Shown: positions 34,129 through 42,323 of the stretch, in pieces
Position numbering within the stretch: position 1 is the stretch's first letter
Layout: every line of letters begins with the position of its first letter
Source: an uncultured Pelagibacteraceae bacterium
GTDB taxonomy: Bacteria; Pseudomonadota; Alphaproteobacteria; Pelagibacterales; Pelagibacteraceae
DNA length: 42,608 bases
Assembly (NCBI GenBank): GCA_902597895.1
Contig: CACJZM010000008.1
Span: 1 to 42,608, forward strand
Direction: 5' to 3'
The notes under the pieces: model-generated
Databases searched by the model: none
What the model was told of the DNA's origin: nothing
What the model saw: the letters and a program-made list of their open reading frames with translations, nothing else
Position numbers and translations under genes: made by a program

Positions 34129-34145
34129 TATGACAAAATGTCATA
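34129..34145. promoter_or_regulatory. Palindromic operator candidate upstream of ctaC
   Basis: TATGACA-AAA-TGTCATA is a perfect inverted repeat with 7-base arms. It lies 34 bases upstream of the ctaC start and 36 bases upstream of the divergent 63-aa gene, in an 87-base gap. It has the size and symmetry of a dimeric regulator site (CRP/FNR-like in form, though not a consensus FNR box). Control of the oxidase operon is an inference. Confidence 0.5.
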
Positions 34146-34181
34146 AAACAATTAAAATAAACTAATATAATCAACGATAAT

Positions 34182-34373
34182 ATGCTCGGAAAATTAGGAA
34201 TTTTTATAACTATACTCGTATTAGTTTTACTATTCTATTTAGTCATTGCTTTTGGTGCGGGAGCTTTCTCAAAAGGTAAATTAAAGCCAGAAACAAAAAA
34301 ATATTTAAAGTCAGTTAATATTCTTTTAGTAATTGTTGCCTTGGTTGGATCTGTTTTGGTTTTATTTTTGTAG
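34182..34373 (+). CDS. Small two-helix membrane protein, 63 aa
   Basis: ATG 34182 to TAG 34371-34373. Two hydrophobic helices (about 5-26 and 45-62) flank a short basic loop (SKGKLKPETKKYLKSVN). It is divergent from ctaC across an 87-base gap that contains a palindrome, and ends 2 bases from the convergent subunit-III-like gene. Its setting among oxidase genes suggests a respiratory-membrane role, but no family is recognised. Confidence 0.7.
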   Translation: MLGKLGIFITILVLVLLFYLVIAFGAGAFSKGKLKPETKKYLKSVNILLVIVALVGSVLVLFL

Positions 34374-34375
34374 GA

Positions 34376-35056
34376 TTAAGAAATTAGTGATCTACACCAA
34401 TCTAAAACTGCATCATTATAGACAAACATTATTGTGAAAAAAACAAACCATACAATAAATAAGAATAACCAATAAACTGAGAGAGCTGTTATACTTCTCT
34501 CTTCTTTTTTAAAATCTCTTTCCTCTAGTTTAAAAATTTTTGATGTAACCTTTCCCCAAAAAAATAAACCTCCAAGAAGATGGATACCGTGTAAAGCTGT
34601 AAAAAAATAAAAAGATGAAAAATAAGTATTAGTTGAAACGTAATTTCCATCAACCATTAATTGATACCACAAAATCAATTGTAAAATTAAAAATAAGTAA
34701 CTTAAAGCACCAACGACGATTAGATTCTTTTTAATATTGCTAGTAATGTTATTATTGAAATCTCTTCTTATTTTATCAAAAAAATATGTAACCAGTATAA
34801 GCACTAAAGTATTTATCCAAAGCATATTTGTTTTAAGAATAAATGTAGTATCTTGCCCAGGGGGTAATGAATATAAATAACCCGTAAAAATCAAACTAAA
34901 TAGTACTGAACTAATTCCAAATATTATAATTACAACTGACATTTGGTTGGAAATATTAAAAGTTTGACCACTGTGCTTTGAATCTATCGCTGCTTGATTA
35001 GCTTCCCAAGGTTTTTCAGTTAATGTGCCAAATATCTTCTTTAATATTGAATTCAT
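34376..35056 (-). CDS. Second cytochrome c oxidase subunit III-like protein
   Basis: A 226-aa, five-to-seven-helix protein of the haem-copper oxidase subunit III family. It has the diagnostic SFYFFTALHGIHLLGGLFFW helix and the closing ALSVYWLFLFIVWFVFFTIM helix, which parallel HGTHVSIG and YWHFVDLVW in the ctaE product. It is divergent from that protein, and its nearest relatives may be CyoC/NorE-type proteins. It stands alone, outside the oxidase operon, divergent from the Sco gene by 36 bases. Its partner oxidase is unknown. Confidence 0.8.
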   Translation of the reverse strand: MNSILKKIFGTLTEKPWEANQAAIDSKHSGQTFNISNQMSVVIIIFGISSVLFSLIFTGYLYSLPPGQDTTFILKTNMLWINTLVLILVTYFFDKIRRDFNNNITSNIKKNLIVVGALSYLFLILQLILWYQLMVDGNYVSTNTYFSSFYFFTALHGIHLLGGLFFWGKVTSKIFKLEERDFKKEERSITALSVYWLFLFIVWFVFFTIMFVYNDAVLDWCRSLIS

Positions 35057-35092
35057 AATGCTTATATAATTAGTAAAACATATTTTGCAACT

Positions 35093-35680
35093 ATGAAATT
35101 AAAGACCTCAATAACAGTAATTACAGGATGTCTAGTAATTTTCTTGTTTTTAATGTTGCCCGTTTTTTTATCTATGGAAAAAACTAAAGATGACATAGAA
35201 TCAAAATTTAAAGGTTCTGAATTCTCGTTAATTGACGTGAATAATGAGGTAATAACTGAGTCATCTTTCGAAGGTCCTTTAACAGCGATATTTTTTGGAT
35301 TTACTAATTGTCCTGATATTTGTCCGATGACATTAAATAATTTAGATTTAGTGATAAATAATTTAGATGAGAAAAAGAAAAATAAAATAAAAATATTTTT
35401 TGTAAGTATTGATCCTGAGAGAGATACTCCAGAAATAATAAAAGATTATCTAAACTCTTTTGATAACAAAATGTATGGTATTACAGGTGATCCTAAAAAA
35501 GTTTTTTTAATGTCACAATCTTGGGGAGTAATGTCAGAAAAAATATTTACTGGAGATGGTGAGTATCTAATTAATCATAGTTCTTCAATAATTCTATTAA
35601 AAGATGGTAAATATATAAACAGAATAAGCCATCATGCAGCTTATGATGATATTTATAAAAATATAAATAAATATCTATAG
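35093..35680 (+). CDS. SCO1/SenC family copper chaperone
   Basis: Membrane-anchored thioredoxin-fold protein that delivers copper to the CuA site of oxidase subunit II. The 195-aa product has an N-terminal anchor (about 6-27), the metal-binding C73-P-D-I-C77 (GFTNCPDICPMTL) and the distal ligand H162 (INHSSSIILL). Its location next to the oxidase genes fits CuA assembly. No Cox11/CtaG gene was found in the window. Its 3' end overlaps the convergent rsmE by six bases. Confidence 0.93.
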   Translation: MKLKTSITVITGCLVIFLFLMLPVFLSMEKTKDDIESKFKGSEFSLIDVNNEVITESSFEGPLTAIFFGFTNCPDICPMTLNNLDLVINNLDEKKKNKIKIFFVSIDPERDTPEIIKDYLNSFDNKMYGITGDPKKVFLMSQSWGVMSEKIFTGDGEYLINHSSSIILLKDGKYINRISHHAAYDDIYKNINKYL

Positions 35681-36373
35681 TAAATTAAAACTAACTATTG
35701 AAATCATTGATATAGCTGCGGTCTCTGATCTAAGTATATTTTTATTAATTTTAATTGGAAATATTTTTTTATGTTTTAATATATTTTCTCTTTCTTTAAC
35801 TGTAAAATCACCCTCGGGGCCAATTAAGATACATACAGGTTCTTTTTTTTCTAAATTTAATTTAGTCCTTTCAGAGTTTAAATCCCCAAAAACAACATTT
35901 ATATTTTGATTAGATTTTAAAAAATTGTCTAATTTTATAATTTTGTCTAGTTTTGGGATATTAAGTCTATTACTTTGTTCAGATGCTTCAGCAATAATTT
36001 TATGTATTCTTTTTTCATTTAACTTTCTAACAACAGTTCTTTCTGTCAAAATTGGTATGAATCTTGTTATTCCAAGTTCTGTAGCTTTCTGGATCATTAA
36101 ATTCAAATAATTTAGTTTGATTGGCGTAAATGCTAACCAAATTTCTTTATCATTTTCTGCTGATCTTAATTTTTTTTGAACAGTAAATTCTACTATACCC
36201 TTATTTATATCATCAACTTTAGCTACCCACTCCCCACTTTCATTAAATAATGAAAATTTTTGACCACTGCCTAACCTCATTACTTTGGAAAGATAATGGG
36301 ATTGAGACCTGTTTAGTTGTGACTTTAAATTTAATGATAAACTTTCCTCAAAAAATAATCTAATATTACTCAT
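35675..36373 (-). CDS. rsmE: 16S rRNA (uracil1498-N3)-methyltransferase
   Basis: SPOUT-family enzyme methylating U1498 of 16S rRNA. The 232-aa product has an N-terminal PUA-like domain (RLFFEESL ... HYLSKVMRLGSGQKFSLFNE) and the C-terminal knot with IQKATELGITRFIPILTERT, a segment containing SEQSNRLNIPKL, ILIGPEGDFT and the LRSETAAISMISI end. This is the normal family length. It is divergent from the dehalogenase-like gene, with 16 bases between their starts. Confidence 0.94.
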   Translation of the reverse strand: MSNIRLFFEESLSLNLKSQLNRSQSHYLSKVMRLGSGQKFSLFNESGEWVAKVDDINKGIVEFTVQKKLRSAENDKEIWLAFTPIKLNYLNLMIQKATELGITRFIPILTERTVVRKLNEKRIHKIIAEASEQSNRLNIPKLDKIIKLDNFLKSNQNINVVFGDLNSERTKLNLEKKEPVCILIGPEGDFTVKERENILKHKKIFPIKINKNILRSETAAISMISIVSFNLL

Positions 36374-36389
36374 ATTTACAAATTAGATT

Positions 36390-37052
36390 ATGAAAAATAT
36401 TAAAGCAATAATTTTTGATGCTTATGGAACATTATTTGATGTCAATTCAGCTGCAGAAAAATGTAAAGATAAAATTGGAGATAAATGGGAGGGATTTGCA
36501 AATTATTGGCGCACTACACAATTAGAATATACATGGCTTAGAAGCTTGATGAAAAAACACAAAGATTTTTGGCAAATTACAGAGGATAGTTTAGATAAAT
36601 CTATGAGAGCTTTCAAAATAAATATTGAAATGAAAAATGAGCTATTAAATTTATATAAGGTTTTATCACCTTACCCAGAGGTAAAAGAAACTCTAGAAAA
36701 GCTTAAAGAAAAAAAATATAAATTAGCGATACTATCAAATGGAACACCTTCTCTACTTCATGAATTGGTAAATAGTAACAATCTAAAAAATCTATTTGAT
36801 GATATTTTTTCTATAGAGGAAGTCAAAATTTATAAACCAAGTTCAAAAGTTTATGAGATGCCAATTAAAAAATATAATATTAAACATGAGGAAGTTGCTT
36901 TTTTAAGCGCAAATACTTGGGATGTTTCTGGCGGTGGAAATTATGGATTTACATCAATATGGGTAAATAGAAATAATAATATATTTGATAATCTTGATTA
37001 TAAACCAAAAAATCAAATTACTGGACTAAATCAACTACTTGATATTTTATAA
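36390..37052 (+). CDS. HAD-superfamily haloacid dehalogenase type II-like hydrolase
   Basis: A 220-aa hydrolase with HAD motif I FDAYGTLFDV (residues 9-18, nucleophile D9), motif II LSNGT and motif III/IV around KPSSKVYEM and SANTWDVSGGGNYG. These match the (S)-2-haloacid dehalogenase subfamily, as does the segment YWRTTQLEYTWLRSLM. The true substrate may be a 2-haloacid or another small organic acid. It is first in a run of four co-oriented genes (DoxX, pirin, quinone reductase). Confidence 0.87.
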   Translation: MKNIKAIIFDAYGTLFDVNSAAEKCKDKIGDKWEGFANYWRTTQLEYTWLRSLMKKHKDFWQITEDSLDKSMRAFKINIEMKNELLNLYKVLSPYPEVKETLEKLKEKKYKLAILSNGTPSLLHELVNSNNLKNLFDDIFSIEEVKIYKPSSKVYEMPIKKYNIKHEEVAFLSANTWDVSGGGNYGFTSIWVNRNNNIFDNLDYKPKNQITGLNQLLDIL

Positions 37053-37076
37053 AAAAAAACTAATTAATTGATCACT

Positions 37077-37454
37077 ATGACAAATGTAATAGACCTTGTT
37101 GGAAGAATTTTAATTTCTGCATTATTTCTTATAAATGGAATGTTTAAAATAAGTAATTATGAGGGAACTATTGGATGGATGGAAAGTTTTGGTATGCCAG
37201 GAATGTTTATTGTTCCAGCAATAATTGTGGAGATAGCAGGTCCAGTTTTGATTGTCATTGGTTATAAAACAAAGTTTGCTGCTGGATTATTGAGTTTATT
37301 TTGTATAACAACTGCATTTATTTTTCATAATGACTTTGCTGATCAAATGCAGTTTACTTCATTCTTAAAAAATATTGCTCTTGCTGGTGGTTTTTTAATT
37401 CTTTTTGCAAATGGAGCTAAAGCTATAAGTTTAGATAACAAATTTAAAAAATAA
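37077..37454 (+). CDS. DoxX family membrane protein
   Basis: A 125-aa, four-helix membrane protein of the DoxX family (LVGRILISALFLINGMFKIS; GPVLIVIGYKTKFAAGLLSL). Members are linked to redox or thiol stress membrane complexes in some bacteria, but the function here is not known. ATG 37077 is preferred over an in-frame TTG three codons earlier. It is one base upstream of the pirin gene. Confidence 0.85.
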   Translation: MTNVIDLVGRILISALFLINGMFKISNYEGTIGWMESFGMPGMFIVPAIIVEIAGPVLIVIGYKTKFAAGLLSLFCITTAFIFHNDFADQMQFTSFLKNIALAGGFLILFANGAKAISLDNKFKK

Positions 37455-37455
37455 A

Positions 37456-38292
37456 ATGTTAAATATTGAGGTAAAAAAAATTATTAAACCAATTCTTGCT
37501 TCTGATGGTGCTGGGGTGAAATTAAAGAGAAGTATTGGCGTTGAACCAAGCTACTTTGATCCTTTTTTAATGTTAGATGAGTTTGGCTCTGAAAACAGTG
37601 AAGATTATATCGCGGGGTTTCCCCCTCATCCTCATAGAGGAATTGAAACAGTAACTTATATGCTGCAAGGTGAATTCGAGCATGAAGATAGCACTGGTGC
37701 AAAAGGTAGAATGTCTTCAGGTGATGTACAATGGATGAAGACAGGTAGCGGTATAATTCATTCTGAAATGCCAGCTATGTCTGAAGGTCGTCTTCATGGA
37801 TTCCAATTATGGATTAATATGCCAGCAAAATTAAAAATGAGTAAACCCAATTATATTTATATAGATTCTGATAAAATAAATGTTCATAAAGATAATGATA
37901 AACAAATAAAAATTATTGCTGGAAAATTTGAAAAAGCAGAAGGTCCAGTAAAAGGCCATAACGTTGAACCAGTATATTTTGATGTTGAATTAAAAAAAGA
38001 TAAAGAATTTAAATTTAATCTACCATCATCTCACAACTCATTTATTTATTTAATTAATGGAGAAATAGAAATTGGTAATAAAAAGCATGATAAAACAAAA
38101 GATAGCACTTTGATATTGCTAGAAAAAGGAGAAGATTTAAAAGTAAGAGGCAAGACAAATGCAAAATTTTTAGTGATTTCTGGAAAGCCTATTAATGAAG
38201 AAATTGCTAGAGGAGGACCGTTTGTAATGAATACAAAAGCCGAGATCTTGCAAGCAGTTCAAGATTATCATAATGGTACGTTTGTAAAGTAA
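37456..38292 (+). CDS. Pirin family protein
   Basis: A 278-aa bicupin with the pirin signature FPPHPHRGIETVTYMLQGEF (residues 55-74), carrying the metal-binding histidines, followed by GDVQWMKTGSGIIHSEMP. The second cupin half is present (LPSSHNSFIYLINGEIEIG). Some pirins act as quercetin dioxygenases; others are regulators, so the precise role is open. It overlaps the downstream quinone reductase start by one base (TAATG). Confidence 0.92.
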   Translation: MLNIEVKKIIKPILASDGAGVKLKRSIGVEPSYFDPFLMLDEFGSENSEDYIAGFPPHPHRGIETVTYMLQGEFEHEDSTGAKGRMSSGDVQWMKTGSGIIHSEMPAMSEGRLHGFQLWINMPAKLKMSKPNYIYIDSDKINVHKDNDKQIKIIAGKFEKAEGPVKGHNVEPVYFDVELKKDKEFKFNLPSSHNSFIYLINGEIEIGNKKHDKTKDSTLILLEKGEDLKVRGKTNAKFLVISGKPINEEIARGGPFVMNTKAEILQAVQDYHNGTFVK

Positions 38293-39263
38293 TGAAAGCA
38301 ATTCAAATATCTAAAAATGGAGGGCCTGAGGTTTTAGAGTTAAAAGATATTTCTATTGATAAACCACAAGATGATGAAGTTACTATTGAGCATAAAGCAA
38401 TTGGTCTTAATTATATAGATACATATCATAGATCAGGATTGTACCCTTTAAAACTTCCTTCCCCAATTGGATTGGAAGGTTCTGGAGTAATTACTCGAAT
38501 TGGATCGATGGTTAAAGATTTTAAAATTGGTGACAAGGTATCATACGCAGGTGCACCAATTGGTTCATATTCAACTCACAGAAATTATCAAACTAAAAAT
38601 CTTGTAAAAGTACCAGATAATATAGATTTAGAAATAGCAGCTGCAATAATGACTAAAGGCTTAACAACATTTTATTTACTACATAAAACTTATCCTGTTA
38701 AAAAAGGACAATCAATATTATTTCATGCAGCAGCTGGAGGTGTTGGTCAAATCTTTGGTCAGTGGGCTAAATCACTTGGATGCACTACTATTGGTACTGT
38801 TGGAACTGACGAAAAAATAGATCAAGCAATTACTAACGGCTATGATTTTGTAATTAATTACAATAAAGAAAATTTTGCAAAAAAAGTAATGGAGATTACA
38901 AATGGTAAAGGAGTTCCAGTGGTTTATGATGGTGTTGGAAAAACTACTTTGGATGGATCTTTAGAATGTTTAAGTGTAAGAGGCATGATGGTTTCATTTG
39001 GTAATGCTTCAGGGCCATTATCAGATATTAATGTTCCAAAAAATATTCAACCTAAGGGACTGTATTTAGTTAGACCAGCTATGCAACAATATTTGAGTAC
39101 TAGAGAGGAATTAAATGAAGCCTCAAAAGTATTATTTGAAAAAATTAGTTCAAATCAAGTCAAAATTAAAATTTATAAAAAATATAAATTAAGTGATGCT
39201 GAGCAAGCGCATAAAGATTTAGAGTCCAGACAAATTTTAGGCCCAGCTATAATTATTCCTTAA
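38292..39263 (+). CDS. NADPH:quinone reductase (zinc-free MDR family)
   Basis: A 323-aa medium-chain dehydrogenase with the quinone oxidoreductase features: NYIDTYHRSGLYPLKLPSPI, IGLEGSGVITRIG, and the Rossmann motif ILFHAAAGGVGQIFGQWAKS. It lacks the zinc-binding cysteines of alcohol dehydrogenases. It likely reduces quinones or reactive carbonyls with NADPH. It ends the dehalogenase-DoxX-pirin-qor run and overlaps the convergent DUF2721 gene by 11 bases. Confidence 0.92.
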   Translation: MKAIQISKNGGPEVLELKDISIDKPQDDEVTIEHKAIGLNYIDTYHRSGLYPLKLPSPIGLEGSGVITRIGSMVKDFKIGDKVSYAGAPIGSYSTHRNYQTKNLVKVPDNIDLEIAAAIMTKGLTTFYLLHKTYPVKKGQSILFHAAAGGVGQIFGQWAKSLGCTTIGTVGTDEKIDQAITNGYDFVINYNKENFAKKVMEITNGKGVPVVYDGVGKTTLDGSLECLSVRGMMVSFGNASGPLSDINVPKNIQPKGLYLVRPAMQQYLSTREELNEASKVLFEKISSNQVKIKIYKKYKLSDAEQAHKDLESRQILGPAIIIP

Positions 39264-39660
39264 ACTGCTGATCCATATCAGATATATGAAGTCTTAAAGC
39301 TTTGGTAGAAATTTGAATTTCTCTTATAAAAAATATTATTGAAGTCATCATTGACAAACAACATGACCCAAAAATAATTCTTGCAACAAATAATTCATCT
39401 AAATAGAGTGCAAAAACAGTAACCATATTAAATAAAAAACCAAATGCTCCAAACATTATAGAGTATTTTAAAAAACTAATTCTATAATTTAAATTATTAA
39501 GCTGATCTTTCCATTCTGGAGGTGTGTGTTTTTCAAATACATATTCATCATGAATTTTTCTTATTAATGCACTTAATGTGTGAAATCTGGTAGAATAAAC
39601 ATTCATTATAAGTGGAATTGCAGGAAACATCAGTGCAACTACAGTGTAATCTATGTTCAT
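39253..39660 (-). CDS. DUF2721 family membrane protein
   Basis: A 135-aa protein with a pattern I recognise as DUF2721: an N-terminal helix (VVALMFPAIPLIMNVYSTRF), a charged cytoplasmic segment (RKIHDEYVFEKH) and two further helices (about 66-87 and 91-112). The function is unknown. It is divergent from ubiA across a 48-base gap and convergent with the quinone reductase. Confidence 0.75.
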   Translation of the reverse strand: MNIDYTVVALMFPAIPLIMNVYSTRFHTLSALIRKIHDEYVFEKHTPPEWKDQLNNLNYRISFLKYSIMFGAFGFLFNMVTVFALYLDELFVARIIFGSCCLSMMTSIIFFIREIQISTKALRLHISDMDQQFKE

Positions 39661-39708
39661 GACGATTAAATTTGCTTAATAATAAATCTTTGTTATTTAA
39701 TAATTTAT

Positions 39709-40584
39709 ATGTCTCATATAAGCATCTTCTTTGAATTAACAAGACTTAAAAAGCCAATTGGCTATATGCTTTTATTTTGGCCTTGTGCGTGGGGGCTTAC
39801 AATAGCTTATGATTTTCAAAATGGTTTCGAAGATTATATTTTATATATTTTTTTATTTTTTTCTGGATCAGTATTAATGCGATCGGCGGGCTGTATTGTA
39901 AATGATGTAGTTGATAAAAATTATGATCAAAAAGTTGAGAGGACAAAAAATAGACCTCTAGCATCAAATAAAATTTCGATCAGATCAGCTTTAGTAATTG
40001 CTTTAATTTTATGTTTATTAGCATTTCTAATTTTAATTAATTTTAATAATTTAACTATTATTCTGGCAATATGTTCTATGCCTTTTGCTTTTACTTATCC
40101 ATTAATGAAAAGATTTACATACTGGCCACAACTTTTTTTAGGATTTACATTTAATTACGGCCTTTTATTAGGCTGGATATCTATCCAAGAAGAAATAAGT
40201 TTTATTCCTCTTATATTTTATTTTGGAGCCATATTTTGGACACTTGGTTATGACACGATTTATGGATATCAAGATATTAAGGATGATGAAATAATTGGGG
40301 TAAAATCAACATCAATAAAATTTAAAAATAGTCCAAAAACTTTCATAAGTGTGTGCTATTTTTTATTTTTTTTATCTCTAATTTTAATTGGATATTTTAT
40401 GAATTTTAATAATTTATACTATTTACTTTTAATAATTCCTTTTTTTCATTTGTTTTTTTATCAAATAATAAATTTAGACATTGATAACAACAACTCATGT
40501 CATCAAAAATTTAAAAGTAATAATATTTTAGGTCTAATTATATTTTTAACAGTTTTAATAGAAAAAAATAATTTATTTATATGA
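39709..40584 (+). CDS. ubiA: 4-hydroxybenzoate polyprenyltransferase
   Basis: Membrane prenyltransferase that joins the polyprenyl tail to 4-hydroxybenzoate in ubiquinone synthesis. The 291-aa product has RLKKPIGYMLLFWPCAWGL and the two aspartate-rich motifs NDVVDKNYDQKVERTKNRPL and YDTIYGYQDIKDD, as expected of UbiA. It belongs to the same superfamily as CtaB. It shares ATGA with the ABC transporter gene downstream. Confidence 0.95.
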   Translation: MSHISIFFELTRLKKPIGYMLLFWPCAWGLTIAYDFQNGFEDYILYIFLFFSGSVLMRSAGCIVNDVVDKNYDQKVERTKNRPLASNKISIRSALVIALILCLLAFLILINFNNLTIILAICSMPFAFTYPLMKRFTYWPQLFLGFTFNYGLLLGWISIQEEISFIPLIFYFGAIFWTLGYDTIYGYQDIKDDEIIGVKSTSIKFKNSPKTFISVCYFLFFLSLILIGYFMNFNNLYYLLLIIPFFHLFFYQIINLDIDNNNSCHQKFKSNNILGLIIFLTVLIEKNNLFI

Positions 40585-42323
40585 AAAATTTTGACGTATT
40601 AAAAAGATTTTATAATCAATATACCAAAAGACACTTAAAAAAAATATTTATTGCAGTTTTTTTTTCTGTCATGGTTGCAGGAAGCACTTCCTCAATTGCC
40701 TGGTTGTTAGACCCTGCGATTGAAAAATTATTTATTAATAAAGATCAGACCTTAATTTATTTAATTCCAATTTTTATAGTTGTTGCTTTTGCAACCAAAG
40801 GTCTATCGTTATATACCGCTAAAGTACTACTAATAAATGTAGCTGAAGAGGTTAAAAAAAGTATTCAATCAGACATGATTAAAGCATTAATTAAATCAGA
40901 TACTAAATTTATTGAAAGTAAGCACTCTGGAAAATATATCTCAAATTTAAATTTTGATGTTGAATTAATAAAAAACGTTTTGAGTATTAATTTGTTAAAT
41001 CTTATAAAGGACTCTTTAACCCTTTGCGGCTTGCTCGGTGTAATGTTTTACCAGAATTGGAAGTTATCTTTAGTAGCTATAATAATGATACCTTTGGCAT
41101 CTATAGCGGCTAAAAGCTTGGGTAAAAGAATGGGGAAAGTATCTACTCAGGCTCAAGAAAGGTCAGGTTTTTTAAATAAACATCTGGTTGAAATATTTAA
41201 AAATCACAAATTAATTAAAATTTTCCAAAAGGAAAACTTTGAAAGTAATAGATCTGACGAGTTAATTTCAAATTTAGCAAATAAAGTGAAAAAAATTAAT
41301 ACTGTTTATGTTAGATCAACTCCTATTATGGAGACACTAACTGGTATTATGATAGCTTTCCTAATATTTTATTCAGGAAGATTAATAATGTCTGAAGAAT
41401 TAGAAATTAATAATTTTTTTTCTTTCTTGGCGGCAATGATGTTGGCATATCAACCTGTTAGGTCATTAGCCACTTTGAATATAGGAATTCAACAAGGTAT
41501 ATCAGCAGGTAAAAGAATTATACCTATACTAGATATTAAAAATGAAATCACAAATAAAGAAGAATGTGATCCTATAAAATTAAGTAAAGGGGAAATAGTT
41601 TTTTACAATGTAAATTTTTCCTATCTAAAAGATGCTGAACAAAAAACATTAAAATCTGTTAATATATCAATTGAGGGAGGTAAAATTTCTGCATTTGTTG
41701 GTCATAGCGGAGCTGGAAAATCAACATTGCTAAATTTGATACCTAGATTTTATGATCCCGACAGTGGGGAAATTAAAATTGATAATCAGTCTATACACAA
41801 CGTTAAACTTAAATCTTTAAGGGAAAATATTTCAATTGTAAGTCAAGACACGACTTTATTCGACGATACAGTAATAAATAATATTAAGTATGCAAATCTC
41901 GATGCAACTGATAATGAAGTTTTTGAAGCAGCTGAATTAGCTTATGCAACAGAATTTATATCCAAACTTAAAGATGGTTATAATACAGTTATTGGCGAAA
42001 ATGGCGTGAGACTTTCTGGTGGAGAAAAGCAAAGACTTTCAATAGCTAGAGCAATTTTAAAAAAAACAAAAATTATTCTTTTAGATGAAGCTACATCTTC
42101 ATTAGATGCTGAGACAGAAAGCAAAATACAAAAAGCAATCAACCATTTAACAAAGGATAAAACATCTTTAATTATTGCACATAGACTGTCAACAATTTTA
42201 AATTCAGATAAAATTTTTGTTTTAGACCAAGGTCAAGTAATAGATCAAGGTAATCACGATGATTTAATTAAAAAATCTATTATTTATAAAAACTTTTACG
42301 AAAAGCAGTTAAGAAAAGATTAA
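40581..42323 (+). CDS. MsbA-type lipid A / lipid ABC exporter
   Basis: A 580-aa half-transporter with the membrane domain fused to its ATPase. The membrane part has six predicted helices (about 20-310). The nucleotide domain has Walker A GHSGAGKST (near 374), signature RLSGGEKQRLSIARAIL (near 476), Walker B IILLDEATSSLD and the H-loop IIAHRLS. Together with the downstream waaA start it looks like the msbA-waaA pair of lipopolysaccharide export and synthesis. It overlaps waaA by one base (TAATG). Confidence 0.9.
   Translation: MKNFDVLKRFYNQYTKRHLKKIFIAVFFSVMVAGSTSSIAWLLDPAIEKLFINKDQTLIYLIPIFIVVAFATKGLSLYTAKVLLINVAEEVKKSIQSDMIKALIKSDTKFIESKHSGKYISNLNFDVELIKNVLSINLLNLIKDSLTLCGLLGVMFYQNWKLSLVAIIMIPLASIAAKSLGKRMGKVSTQAQERSGFLNKHLVEIFKNHKLIKIFQKENFESNRSDELISNLANKVKKINTVYVRSTPIMETLTGIMIAFLIFYSGRLIMSEELEINNFFSFLAAMMLAYQPVRSLATLNIGIQQGISAGKRIIPILDIKNEITNKEECDPIKLSKGEIVFYNVNFSYLKDAEQKTLKSVNISIEGGKISAFVGHSGAGKSTLLNLIPRFYDPDSGEIKIDNQSIHNVKLKSLRENISIVSQDTTLFDDTVINNIKYANLDATDNEVFEAAELAYATEFISKLKDGYNTVIGENGVRLSGGEKQRLSIARAILKKTKIILLDEATSSLDAETESKIQKAINHLTKDKTSLIIAHRLSTILNSDKIFVLDQGQVIDQGNHDDLIKKSIIYKNFYEKQLRKD

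Noticed and set aside
37484-37702. Minus-strand open frame opposite the pirin gene
   Set aside because: It covers the diagnostic pirin histidine motif on the other strand and has no features of its own.
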